The notes under the pieces were generated by a model. It had not been told where the DNA came from. It ran no database searches and saw nothing but the letters and a program-made list of their open reading frames with translations. Source: Ligustrum vulgare (lineage: Eukaryota > Streptophyta > Magnoliopsida > Lamiales > Oleaceae). Taken from it: 64,000 nucleotides of DNA. Location of the stretch: NCBI GenBank assembly GCA_963555705.1, contig OY743172.1, positions 22,195,446-22,259,445 on the forward strand, read 5' to 3'. Below are positions 10,901 to 21,803 of this stretch, piece after piece. The position numbers were made by a program, and so were the translations under genes. Position 1 is the stretch's first letter, and every line of letters starts with the position of its first letter.

Positions 10901-12861
10901 ATTAAAGTCCAGAAATCAAATATCTTGATCTCTATCATTCTCCTCTGCTGGGAGAACTCGACTCCGACGAGTTAAGATGGATCTTCATGCGCCAAGGAGG
11001 ACGGTCTTTATAATGAACCAAATATCTGAATTGAACATATAACATCAACTGATTCTGCAAATTATCACCAAGAATATGATCTGGCCAAGGGGGCCGATCT
11101 CTCGTTCGAATCCAGTATCGTAAAGGATCTCCAAGCAACAAAAGTTCATGCAACTCATTATTAACATCCTCAATTTGTTGTGCATAATGAGATGCACAAT
11201 GAACTAGAGCTGTAGACAGGCCTGCAGAAAAATTTGATTGCAACGTCGAAGGCTCAAGCGAACCCCGATAAGGAAACAAATTTTCATTCATCATCAATCT
11301 CCCTTTCATTACAAAATATAACCATATAAATAGTAAAATAACCCTAATTACTAAATGGGTTTGGGCCAAGCCCATACATAAGCCTCAATAAAACATAAAA
11401 CATAATTAAAGTCCAGAAAAGAAAGCAAGAGGGGAAAAGAGACAGAGAGCAGAGAGGGGAGGAGAACGATGGGGGGACTAGAGAAGGTAGACACAGGGGA
11501 GGGGAGAAGAGAAAAGAACGAGAGGGAGGGACAGAGGGAAGGAGAGGGGCAGCAGCCTCACAAATTTTCATTCATCATCAATCTCCCTTTCATTACAAAA
11601 TATAACCATATAAATAGTAAAATAACCCTAATTACTAAATGGGTTTGGGCCAAGCCCATACATAAGCCTCAATAAAACATAAAACATAATTAAAGTCCAG
11701 AAATCAAATATCTTGATCTCTATCATTCTCCTCTGCTGGGAGAACTCGACTCCGACGAGTTAAGATGGATCTTCATGCGCCAAGGAGGACGGTCTTTATA
11801 ATGAACCAAATATCTGAATTGAACATATAACATCAACTGATTCTACAAATTATCACCAAGAATATGATCTGGCCAAGGGGGCCGATCTCTCGTTCGAATC
11901 CAGTATCGTAAAGGATCTCCAAGCAACAAAAGTTCATGCAACTCATTATTAACATCCTCAATTTGTTGTGCATAATGAGATGCACAATGAACTAGAGCTG
12001 TAGACAGGCCTGCAGAAAAATTTGATTGCAACGTCGAAGGCTCAAGCGAACCCCGATAAGGAAACAAATTTTCATTCATCATCAATCTCCCTTTCATTAC
12101 AAAATATAACCATATAAATAGTAAAATAACCCTAATTACTAAATGGGTTTGGGCCAAGCCCATACATAAGCCTCAATAAAACATAAAACATAATTAAAGT
12201 CCAGAAAAGAAAGCAAGAGGGGAAAAGAGACAGAGAGGGGAGAGGGGAGGAGAACGATGGGGGGACTAGAGAAGGTAGACACAGGGGAGGGGAGAAGAGA
12301 AAAGAACGAGAGGGAGGGACAGAGGGAAGGAGAGGGGCAGCAGCCTCACAAATTTTCATTCATCATCAATCTTCCTTTCATTACAAAATATAACCATATA
12401 AATAGTAAAATAACCCTAATTACTAAATGGGTTTGGGCCAAGCCCATACATAAGCCTCAATAAAACATAAAACATAATTAAAGTCCAGAAATCAAATATC
12501 TTGATCTCTATCATTCTCCTCTGCTGGGAGAACTCGACTCCGACGAGTTAAGATGGATCTTCATGCGCCAAGGAGGACGGTCTTTATAATGAACCAAATA
12601 TCTGAATTGAACATATAACATCAACTGATTCTGCAAATTATCACCAAGAATATGATCTGGCCAAGGGGGCCGATCTCTCGTTCGAATCCAGTATCGTAAA
12701 GGATCTCCAAGCAACAAAAGTTCATGCAACTCATTATTAACATCCTCAATTTGTTGTGCATAATGAGATGCACAATGAACTAGAGCTGTAGACAGGCCTG
12801 CAAAAAAATTTGATTGCAACGTCGAAGGCTCAAGCGAACCCCGATAAGGAAACAAATCTTC
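4915..12861 (-). repeat. Satellite-like array, 788-bp unit, made from pol 3' end plus LTR pieces
   Basis: Segments encoding the same pol C-terminus end at 4915, 5703, 6491, 7279, 8067, 8855, 9643, 10431, 10935, 11723 and 12511. That is nine spacings of exactly 788 bp and one of 504 bp (10431-10935). Each 788-bp unit consists of about 350 bp of pol end, about 154 bp of LTR start, and about 284 bp of a longer LTR part. The 504-bp unit lacks the 284-bp part. Copies are almost identical and differ by single bases such as acagag/acggag and gggccaagcc/gggtcaagcc. Joins occur at short shared strings (aaatttgt between LTR and pol; agaaa between LTR and LTR). Confidence 0.9.
10431..10934 (-). repeat. 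Short 504-bp variant unit of the array
   Basis: Here the pol-end segment is followed directly by LTR start and the next pol-end segment, without the 284-bp longer LTR part found in all other units. It could be the older building block or a deletion of the longer one. Confidence 0.85.
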
Positions 12862-13749
12862 TACATTGAAAATATGACTTTCATTTAAGTACGATGGCCA
12901 GTCAAAATTACTTTTATATGAATGAGCAAAACCTCTTTTCTTTACGTGTTTAGGAAATCGAGTTAAAGAAACACGCAATAAAGAATAATAAAAGTCGTTA
13001 CAGTACCTTAATTCATACTGCACATCAAAAGTAATTTCAAAAATTTCATGGTTGAAAATTTTATATCGCTTTATCTTATCATGAAATTTAGGAACATTTG
13101 TTACAAAGGTTTGAGCTAACGCATGTCTGTAATTAGTAGGAAACCACCTGAAGTCAATTGAAATAGTATGCAATCGAACAATAGCCTTGGAAATTAACGT
13201 GGCAACTGCCGAAGTTTTATGCAATTGAGGCAACATTAATACAAAGTCAACAGGACTATTATGCAAAAGAGTAGGCACACAATCGATGACATGTGAAATG
13301 TTTGACTTTGGTAGCAAAGGATTATGCTCAACGACTTGATCTTCTAATGATTCACTTACGACATTCTTATGTTCCTCTATAATTAAGGCTTGACTCGAAC
13401 TTTTAGATGAGATATGGTCTAAGCCCTCACAATTGAAGCACTGCAGGAGAGGAGGGGCTCTTGAAATTTCAGGAACTTTGCATTTATTGACTACAGCAAG
13501 TGGCGCATTAGACAGAGGAGGTCCTGGAATGGTCTTTACAAAGGGAGGTGGTGTCGGTGCAATGGGAGGGCGTTTGTTATTACACCTTCCATACAAATTT
13601 TTAGTAGGTGCGTGTTCTAAATTGATAACCCTAACAACAAGTTTTCTGCGTTCTTCGCGATTAGCACTCACTCCCATGTGGATGTTCGCTAATTGAGATT
13701 GGAGTTGAGCTAGTTGTTGAGTGAGGACATCAAATTGGGAAGAATTCAT
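12511..13749 (-). CDS. Chimeric gag/pol-end ORF of the non-autonomous element
   Basis: A 412-residue frame starts at the ATG complementary to 13747-13749 (the frame is open slightly further upstream, but without ATG). The N-terminus has a Gln-rich helix-forming stretch (residues about 1-30, QQLAQLQSQL). Near residue 105 is a damaged CCHC zinc knuckle, CFNCEGLDHISSKS, in which the last Cys is Ser. A central part of about 190 residues is not recognised. From about residue 300 the frame resembles the end of chromovirus polyproteins (FNVEDLFPY, a chromodomain-like tail, then SSESSS). Protease, RT, RNase H and integrase are absent, so this looks like a deletion fusion of gag start and pol end. The stop codon TGA is formed by the first bases of the LTR-type sequence. 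Translation is possible but not shown. Confidence 0.7.
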   Translation of the reverse strand: MNSSQFDVLTQQLAQLQSQLANIHMGVSANREERRKLVVRVINLEHAPTKNLYGRCNNKRPPIAPTPPPFVKTIPGPPLSNAPLAVVNKCKVPEISRAPPLLQCFNCEGLDHISSKSSSQALIIEEHKNVVSESLEDQVVEHNPLLPKSNISHVIDCVPTLLHNSPVDFVLMLPQLHKTSAVATLISKAIVRLHTISIDFRWFPTNYRHALAQTFVTNVPKFHDKIKRYKIFNHEIFEITFDVQYELRYCNDFYYSLLRVSLTRFPKHVKKRGFAHSYKSNFDWPSYLNESHIFNVEDLFPYRGSLEPSTLQSNFFAGLSTALVHCASHYAQQIEDVNNELHELLLLGDPLRYWIRTRDRPPWPDHILGDNLQNQLMLYVQFRYLVHYKDRPPWRMKIHLNSSESSSPSRGE

Positions 13750-13796
13750 GGTCAAAGTATTGAAACTAGAAGTGACAAATCTACAAATTTTTTTTT

Positions 13797-14773
13797 TTTT
13801 TTTTTTTTAGACAGCCAACATACCGAAATAAAAGCATATTGTCAATATAAAAGAAATTAGTACCTCACGAGACTCAAAAGAGTCGAACGATGTTCCAATC
13901 ATTTTCTTCATGTTTTTCATGTTGGCACAGCTATCGAACGATTGAGCACTGTAATAGGACAAAAAGAGAGACCTACAAAAATGTTAGAAATATTTTTTTT
14001 ATTTTTATTTTTTATTTTTATTTTTTTTTCTTTTCAGATTGCACAATGGGCTAGAATAATGACCCAAACTATCAAATACAGACTTAACAGGCCCATTCTC
14101 TATAAATTGTTTCAAATTGTCTGGCCCAATTTATAACACACAGTATCTACGGCCCATTTATACCATCGGCTGAACCCTTTCTCCACCCGTTAACACTGAA
14201 ATTGGGCCAAGGAGCACGCCGACACAGAAATCGCGCAGCTACGCGCAGCCTCGCCTCCGCTGCCGAGGTCGCCGGCGCTGCTGAAGTCGCCGGCTCTGGT
14301 CGCGCGCTGCTGGGGGTCGCCTGCGTTGATACACAGGCCTAACTTCAAAAATTCCTCCCTGTCTGCGATTTTTTTTATTTTTTTTTTCAAACCGAGAGCG
14401 AGGCTCAGCGTCGTCAACCTGGAGCGGTTGGACCTGCTGGCTACTGGAGTCGCCGGCGCTATTGGAATCGCCGGCGCTGGTCACTGCGCGGCTGGAGTCG
14501 CCGGCGTTGGTCGGCGGCTGCTTCTACGGTACGCACGGTTGCAACTCAGTTTTTTTTTTTTTTTTGAATATTCTGCTGGGCGATGAAAAGGGAAGACAGA
14601 GGCGTGAAGGAGGAGAGCTGGTTGCTGGGTTTTGTGAAGTGGACTGGTGAATATTGCGGGCTGATTTTTGTTTTTTTTTTTTTAAAGAGACAGACAGCGA
14701 CAGAGAATGCGTGAGGGACGAGAGCTGGTTGGATATTGCTTAGGGATGTAGAAATTTTCAGAATCCAGGTTTA
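13797..14773 (-). other. Untranslated leader of the non-autonomous element
   Basis: This lies between the primer-binding site and the ORF. It contains several T runs on the plus strand and a GC-rich block at 14228-14540 with repeats of the type gtcgccggcgctg. Part of it (about 14228-14387) is copied into the 3' LTR. No convincing gene is present. Confidence 0.6.
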
Positions 14774-14785
14774 GCTTTGATACCA
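14774..14785 (-). other. Primer-binding site, initiator tRNA-Met type
   Basis: On the minus strand the sequence TGGTATCAAAGC lies three bases from the LTR end. It is one base away from the common plant retrotransposon site TGGTATCAGAGC. Confidence 0.85.
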
Positions 14786-14788
14786 CTT

Positions 14789-15112
14789 TGATGTAGGATT
14801 AGTGAAAGAAAGCAAGAGGGGAAAAGAGACAGAGAGTAGAGAGGGGAGGAGAACGATGGGGGGACTAGAGAAGGTAGACACAGGGGAGGGGAGAAGAGAA
14901 AAGAACGAGAGGGAGGGACAGAGGGAAGGAGAGGGGCAGCAGCCTCACAAATTTTCATTCATCATCAATCTCCATTTCATTACAAAATATAACCATATAA
15001 ATAGTAAAATAACCCTAATTACTAAATGGGTTTGGGCCAAGTCCATACATAAGCCTCAATAAAACATAAAATATAATTAAAGTCCAGAAATCAAATATCT
15101 TGATCTCTATCA
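14789..15112 (-). repeat. 5' LTR (324 bp) of the non-autonomous chromovirus derivative
   Basis: TG...CA terminated, starting TGATGTAGG and ending TCTCTATCA on the plus strand. It is followed at once by the AATTG duplication. Compared with the 3' LTR it has about five single-base differences. Confidence 0.9.
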
Positions 15113-15296
15113 AATTGTCTCTTTCTATTGCAGTAATTCAGTTGTAACTGCTAAATAATACAAAAACGAGTGACATGTTCTGTCCAAATCATTAGAACAC
15201 ATTTCGGACAAATTTTCCTTTATTGTGTGAATTACAGCAAACCTGCTTAAAGCGCACACTAAACTGAAGAATGCATATCCTGTTTCTCTCTCAGTA

Positions 15297-18200
15297 TCAT
15301 TCTTCTCTATTATCTTTTCCCAAATTACTCAATTTGTAGTCTAAACCAGCTCCATATTTCCAGGCCTCAAGCCGACGCCTCCATTCGTATTTCATTTTTG
15401 CTGGAAATGTGTTTAACAATGGCCTAAAACAATTTATGTAACAAGTCTTTAATCGATCACAAAATACTTGTACAATAAAATCCCCACGGAGAAGTGTTCA
15501 CGCTCTTCGTCATTCAGCGAAAGAAAAAAAATTAGACATGAGAGGTGAAATTTATTACCTTATTGCAGGGTCGAAGAAGGTGGAAAGAAAAGTATAATAT
15601 CCCAACATGAAAAAATGTCCTGACCAGTCGAGAAGCACGGGAATACCTACCTGCAAAGCAAAGCAAAACCAAAGTACAAGTCCTCTAAAATGTAGTAAAA
15701 TAATAGGTATTGAACATCTAGAGATGATGTTAGATAATGACGAAATGTTCGGTAGGGAAGATTGGATAACATTGAAGAGTATTAAGAATGAAAAAGAGTT
15801 GAAATCTTGTTTATTGTACTGTATGATTTCGTCGATTAGCAGTACCAAACATGCCCTGATTCAATTTATACAAGTATAAAGGAAGAAAACATATAACATA
15901 TGCAAAGAAGCGACAAGATTTCTCCTCGTTTATTACCAACTTCAAGGAAACACATAGATTACTGTCAAAATGACAAGAAAATTGTCACAGTTAAAAAGGC
16001 AACTAATTACGTATAGTAATAGTACCTGCTTGAATATTGATGGTATAATCTGAGGCCTATTTAGCATTACGAGTCCCAGTGTCTTCACAAGAGGTCCGAA
16101 TTGTATAACATCCTGTATCAAAACAGAGACATGCAAATCAAATATTAGTTTCTCTACTCTACATATTCACAAGATGAAATAAAGAATGGAAGGAAATACA
16201 GATAAACCTGAAGAAATGGTCTCAGCACTGGATCCCCTAATTTCTGGTAGATTTTGACGAACGTGAGAACATTGGAAGGATAAAAGACACTGACTGGGAT
16301 GAAATTCTATATGAACGTAGCTTCAGACAACAAGAATACCTGCATGCTCTCAAAATTTGCATACAGAAGCTCATTGATGAAACTATGCGAAACATTGGAC
16401 TGTTTTTTTGCTGACATGGCTCTTTGAAATAGCCAGGATGCACTTAAGTTAGGCTGCATATCGTATTTTATCAATACAATAGAAGCATACGCTTTGTGGT
16501 GTTTGACAAAGGAATGAAACTCACCATGTATGGATTCAACAGTGATAAACTCTCGGCATCCAGAAAATTGCTGTCGATCGCTTCATATATGCCTTGTATA
16601 TCAGGAAAAAGAAAAACTCATATATCAGCAGACTTCTTGGTCTCGTTACATATACATTGAGTAACATTTGTATTAGAAAGCTACGTTCAAATTTCTTGAT
16701 ACATCGAGGTACGAAATTCCATGGGGTTTCTGTACATACATGGACAAACTATGCCAGCATCATTATAAAAATCAAGAGAACGAGTTACTCTGCTGAAAGA
16801 AGGATATATGCAATTCACTTTCTAAGCACGCGTGATTGAGACCAGAGTTGGAAATAAGATATTTATTTTGAATCTAATCATTTAAATCCCTTTCACACTT
16901 AAAAGTATGAAAAATCTAACCAGTAAAAACATGTTTGAAAACTAAAATTCACTTGAAAGTAAGTTCGGCTACTCTTAAGCTTAGCCAAACATGCTCAAAA
17001 ATATTCTGGAGCATATGAAGGAGAACATTACACGATTGAAATGTAAAATTATTCTCTTTAGGAGAATATCAGAATGGTGTAATTCTTCTTTTGAGTCTCT
17101 TGGGGCTATTTTGACATGAAATGGTATTGGTAAGTACACAAAATTCTCTTCTTTGAGGGTTCATTATGCTGACAACTTTGCTTTGAGCACACCATTTTTT
17201 TGTGCTCTGCCAATAAAAATGAAGCCGATCGACAAAAAGGGATCCAGGAAAACATTAAGCAGTACTGATGTAATGTAATAACTTAAAATCTAATGAGATA
17301 GAAACACATGCTAAGATCTAAATCGCACATCTATTGGTAATTATAACATGCATGTTTTTTCCCTTGATTAATTTGTATGTTTTATTCGATCCGCTGTGTA
17401 TATTTTTCATCTTATACGCGTTTCTATGTCAAGGGATTGCAATCACAACACATTTATCACATGTATTGCAAAGCACAAAAGAATAAATGCCGATTCCCCC
17501 CTTGATAAGTTGGTATCACGTACCAACAAGATAATGAAGAGATACAAAAACAGTAAAATAATTGTATACCCATTGTTAATCTGCCAAGATGTCTGGTCAA
17601 GCTCCCAAAACCACCAAAAGAAACAGGTGATTGTATGCCGCTAGCATCCCCAAACTGTAGGACATCATACTCAGTCAGCACTCAATAGACAAATGAAAAA
17701 TGATATGCCATGGATTTTTACGAGGATGTGAAGTAAAATACCTGTAGAACACGATCAAATGCTGCTGGCAACGGACTGTGAAATCAGTAAAAGAACAACA
17801 GAGAAGGGTAAGTCAGAATAAATAAGCTGCTCGAGAGTTACTCAGAAAAGAATTTTAGATTTGCTAAATAAAAATGCATAAACTACATAATCATGATTTT
17901 TTTATTTTTATTTTTTTTTATTTTTCGATTATATCATACAGGCAACAATGATGTAATTCATGCATTTTTACACCTTCACCTGTCACGGTATGTAGGGAAA
18001 ATGCCATATATCACTCTCAAGATGTCCAGATTGTCAAGAGACGTGCCCTGTGAAAATTTCCATATAAGACTCAGTGTTCACTTGACTTTCATATACATCA
18101 CATTTTTAGGAACTCATAATGATACTTCAGGTTTGTGTACCATAATTGAGAATTACAACCTGATACTTCGGCATCAAGTCCCAGTAATCTTCTAGTAAAT

Positions 18201-20978
18201 CCTCCAATTTTGGGCATCCTGGTTGAGGATCAACGTAGGTGAACATATATGTAGTTCGATCCAGAGGACCTGATCCAGCAGGAAATGCCTGCCAAACATT
18301 AGATTAAGCAGTTTATTTAAAATGATTAAACTCATTGAAACAAGGCTAGCAAGACATGTGCACAAGAACGCTTCACACTCATATTACCTCCCAGAAATAT
18401 TGTGCTGATGACATTCCAACACTCTTCACAGAAGCACTACTATATATGACATCACTTGTAGAATTGTCCTTGAAGCCACGACAACAAGAACCAACAACTA
18501 GGCAAACCCCGTCTGGTTTCCTTCCACGTCTAATCTGTTAGAATCTGAATGCTTTAGAAGCAGTTCGAAGAATGCATTCACTATAAACTAAAACTATTAG
18601 CAAATAAACTAATATAACTAAATAAAAAAGAATTTAAAGAGTTCAATTAATAACTAAAAAGCTGAAATTGGAAGTGCGATTAAGTAGGTTTCGAAGATTA
18701 ATACTAAGCCTAGAGTAGATTAAATGCTATTATAGGAAAGTTCAACCTGTTTTACCACGGGGGAAAAATTCCCCATTGCATCAATGACGAGACGTGATGA
18801 TAAAATCTTTCCATCTGCTAATTGTAACACCTGTAGGAAATAAGATGAGAACAATAATGCAAGTTAAAGGACATTTGAAGTGAGTACGCTGGTCAGTTCT
18901 TATTATCCCAAGATTCCCTGCTTCTCATTCATCTATGATCTAACACTTGTGTATGCATTTCTCACATTTTCTTACTAAGAATCTATATATTTCTGCTAAG
19001 CCTGATAAATTATTAAAATTGATACTACTATTTTATAGCAATTATTGGCACTCTTACAGCTGCATCATCATACGTGCATATGCGAGATACACTGCAATCC
19101 TCGAAGATGATACCGCCGAGGGAATTGAAACGTTCTCTCATGATCTCAATAAGCTTCACAGGACTGTAATAATGTAGGAAATGAGAAATGAGATTTTGAA
19201 CCACTCATAAAAATAATAACAATTGGCCATAAAATGTTGAGTTAATTGTCCAAATGAACACTGAACTTATGTCTATGTCTTTTAGTCATTTATTTAACTT
19301 CCGTAATGGAATTGGTGACATGACGGACGGAATGTATACGTTAGAAAGCCTAGATTCTCTTCTCCCTGTACGGATCCATGTTCTGCCTTTCAGTTCTAAC
19401 GTCATGTCATCTTTAACCGACAAAATCACAGCACCACACATAATTTTAAGAGTAATTCTCGCGGACATTTTTAAGTGACATTGTAACATGTCACACATTC
19501 ATTGGGTGGTGAAAATAACTACTCTACCACTTTTTCAAAATCCAATAAATGTGTGTCATGTTATAATGTCACTTAAAAATATACCCAAAAATGTCTCCCT
19601 AGAATTATTATAAGTTTAATAACAAAAACTCGACAATTTAAATTTCAGTCATCAATCGAAAACATACACGGTTTAGTGATTATTGATACAATTAACCCAT
19701 AAGTTTAATGGCCAAAACTAGACATTTTAAACTTCATTTATCAATCTAAAGTATAGACATGAGTTCACTTAGTATTGGAAAAAACTAACTCTAAACACGA
19801 GGCTAATTCAAATATAGATAACTAAAGATATGGCACTCGTCTACAAAGTATAACAAAACAATTAATAGCTTACGAAACACCAAGATTAAGGATGTCATGA
19901 ACCCAAATCTCGCCCCTCCCCTCAAATCCACATCTGTTCTGCAAAATTTATTCAAAATCAATTGACATGAAAGCACATTGATAATGGAGTAAAATTGCTC
20001 CATTAATTTATCTTACAAATAAATGGGCTGGGGGATAGATAGGTAAGTATTATATCTATTATAATGAATCAGTTAGATTTATAGACACAACACTAATTCT
20101 GGAACTAAAAGAACATACGGGATTAAAACTGGAAGAGGTAACATGGTTGATCTCATCTTCTGCTAGAATGCCAACTTGAACGAGCTCCAAAAGTTCTTTC
20201 CTCGATATGTTCCATTCTTGTTCTCTCTGATGTTTAAAAACAAATAATTGGAATAAAAAAAAAACATTTATATCTTCATAAATTACTAATTCCCAAAGCC
20301 TACAACGCCATATGATACCCCTTTCAGTATACTCCTTTCTACAATTCCAACTCGTAGACCTTTACAACTCAATGCAGTTGCAATGAAGATTCCCAATGTA
20401 CCTCCACAAACTACGATGTCAAACATATCCACACATTTTTCTGCCTGATCAGAATCGTGAAATAAACCGGGAACTTTTGAAACTACTTGTTGGGGTTCCG
20501 GGACAGCTACAAATCAAATCTTTATATTAACTTTTGTTCCAATTCAATATGCAAATCCATTGCAACCTGAGATATTTATACACATATAATAATAGTAATA
20601 ATACTTACATGTTGTTGGAGGGGAGCAAATGCTAGACCACAACTGGTCGAGTCTTTTCAAAGCATTATATGAGTAAGCGCCGCCAGCACCACCTACTTCA
20701 CCACTCACTGCTATGTTCTCCATTATTTTCTACATAAGATTTATGCAAAAATCCAAATCAAGTCAATAAGCGCAAATGATGATTGGCACAACATGAGATA
20801 ATCACGCCATAGCAAAAGATGAAAGGAAAAAAACTGGTACTTGGGTTCTGGAAGGAGTGGCTTGTGCATTCAGGTAATTTCTATTTTTTCTCTGTCGAGA
20901 TGGAGCTCCAAATGGACTCCCAATAATGACTTCATTTTTGTTGGGTATTTGATAACGATAATTCTGCATCATCGTCAT
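15297..20978 (-). CDS. FAD-dependent oxidoreductase, lycopene-cyclase-like family (18 exons, one frameshift)
   Basis: The gene resembles the plant 'lycopene beta/epsilon cyclase protein' family (Arabidopsis At2g32640 type), FAD enzymes presumed plastidial; the reaction is not established. Exons: 20841-20978, 20609-20729, 20319-20507, 20119-20226, 19874-19938, 19058-19163, 18747-18830, 18388-18534, 18160-18288, 17980-18047, 17742-17775, 17570-17654, 16525-16592, 16340-16453, 16208-16243, 16026-16112, 15559-15650, 15297-15423. All introns are GT-AG. The product would be about 598 residues. Visible motifs: dinucleotide-binding strand DIVVCGGTLGIF (about 116-127), VIDAMGNFSP, a FAD C-loop FGDASGIQSPVSFGGFG, and a basic tail KYEWRRRLEAWKYG. 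The frame fits across all junctions except in exon 3, where one extra base near the TTTT run at 20460-20463 shifts the frame and creates a stop before the FAD motif. This is either a sequencing or assembly error or a real inactivation. Confidence 0.85.
19445..19615. mobile_element. Foldback/MITE-like hairpin in intron 5 of the FAD gene
   Basis: The left arm gacatttttaagtgacatt with gtaacatgtcacacattcat pairs with an inverted copy further right (atgtgtgtcatgttataatg, tcacttaaaaat). The arms are about 65 bp with a short loop. No target duplication was confirmed. The surrounding intron (19164-19873) also contains further low-copy-looking AT-rich sequence. Confidence 0.5.
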
Positions 20979-21803
20979 CTTGCTTCTTTCGAGAATATAT
21001 CGAAATTCTTGATTATTGGTTAAAGTTGGTTTATCATATAGAACCTATCATATCAGAAAAATGTGCGAACACAACGCTGTACACGCGTTGCAATCTCCCC
21101 CTCCATTTTGCATACTTTTTATTTTTTGTTATTATAAAGAAAAAGAACACAATTAATCAATGTTTGACTCATGTTTTGTTTATAAACGCATCTGTTCTAC
21201 TGCAATCCTACCTTCCAGCACAATTGCCTTTTTGACTTTGTTTATTATTTTTTCTTTTTTCTTTCTTTTTTTTTTTTTTCACGTTACATTTTGCGAGCAC
21301 TTTTCCTTTTTTTTTTTTTTTTCTTTCTTTCCGATTTTATTACGTCTTCTTCACATTTTTTTCCTTGAAAAAACAATTTACCTAATTTCAAAAATCAAAT
21401 CTAATATAAAAATAGAAAACTTGTATTATAATGTTACTTCATCTTATTTAAAAAAAATACAACATCATCACGTTATAACGTAAAATACATCGTCAATTTG
21501 ACAATAATTAACACATTACCATCGATTAACATTAAATTAATCGTTACTTAAATTGTAGTTGTCTTCACCGTCCTCGTCGTTACCCGCGATCCCATGGTTT
21601 TGAAATCTCGTCATTTCTGTGTAACTACTGTGAAATTATGGGTAGTACGTATATTCTTCGACGTTCATTCCAGGTGCCTCAGTGTAACTAGAGTAGAGTT
21701 GCAGGTAGTATGTGTTTTGTTCGACGTTCAATTTTATTGTTGTGCAATTAACATGTGTCAATATCGTTACATGAATATTAACGAGTGAAGAAAAAATACG
21801 AAT
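20979..21803. other. Upstream region of the FAD gene, T-rich, no gene seen
   Basis: Long T runs at about 21244-21280 and 21306-21335. No conserved open frame. The promoter of the minus-strand FAD gene should lie in the first few hundred bases, but no motif there is strong enough to name. Confidence 0.45.

Larger units (their letters stand above)
4419..15112 (-). mobile_element. Non-autonomous Ty3/gypsy (chromovirus-derived) LTR retrotransposon with internal satellite-like array
   Basis: The element begins TGATGTAGGATTAG at 4419 and ends ATCTCTATCA at 15112. It is flanked by the perfect 5-bp target duplication AATTG (4414-4418 and 15113-15117). It is oriented on the minus strand: 5' LTR 14789-15112, initiator tRNA-Met primer-binding site 14774-14785, leader, one chimeric ORF, then a purine-rich tract and 3' LTR 4419-4917. 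No reverse transcriptase, protease or integrase core is present, so movement would need enzymes in trans. Between the ORF end and the 3' LTR lies an array of eleven pol-end segments that expands the element to 10.7 kb. The two LTRs differ at only about five bases outside an insertion, which indicates a fairly recent insertion. Confidence 0.9.

Noticed and set aside
4915..12163. Repeated open frames of 146, 75 and 68 codons on both strands in the array
   Set aside because: They are parts of the repeated pol end and LTR; the plus-strand frames are chance translations of LTR sequence. None is an independent gene.
4915..12861. Tandem structure as a CRISPR-like array
   Set aside because: The units are 788-bp retrotransposon pieces without unique spacers, in a plant genome.
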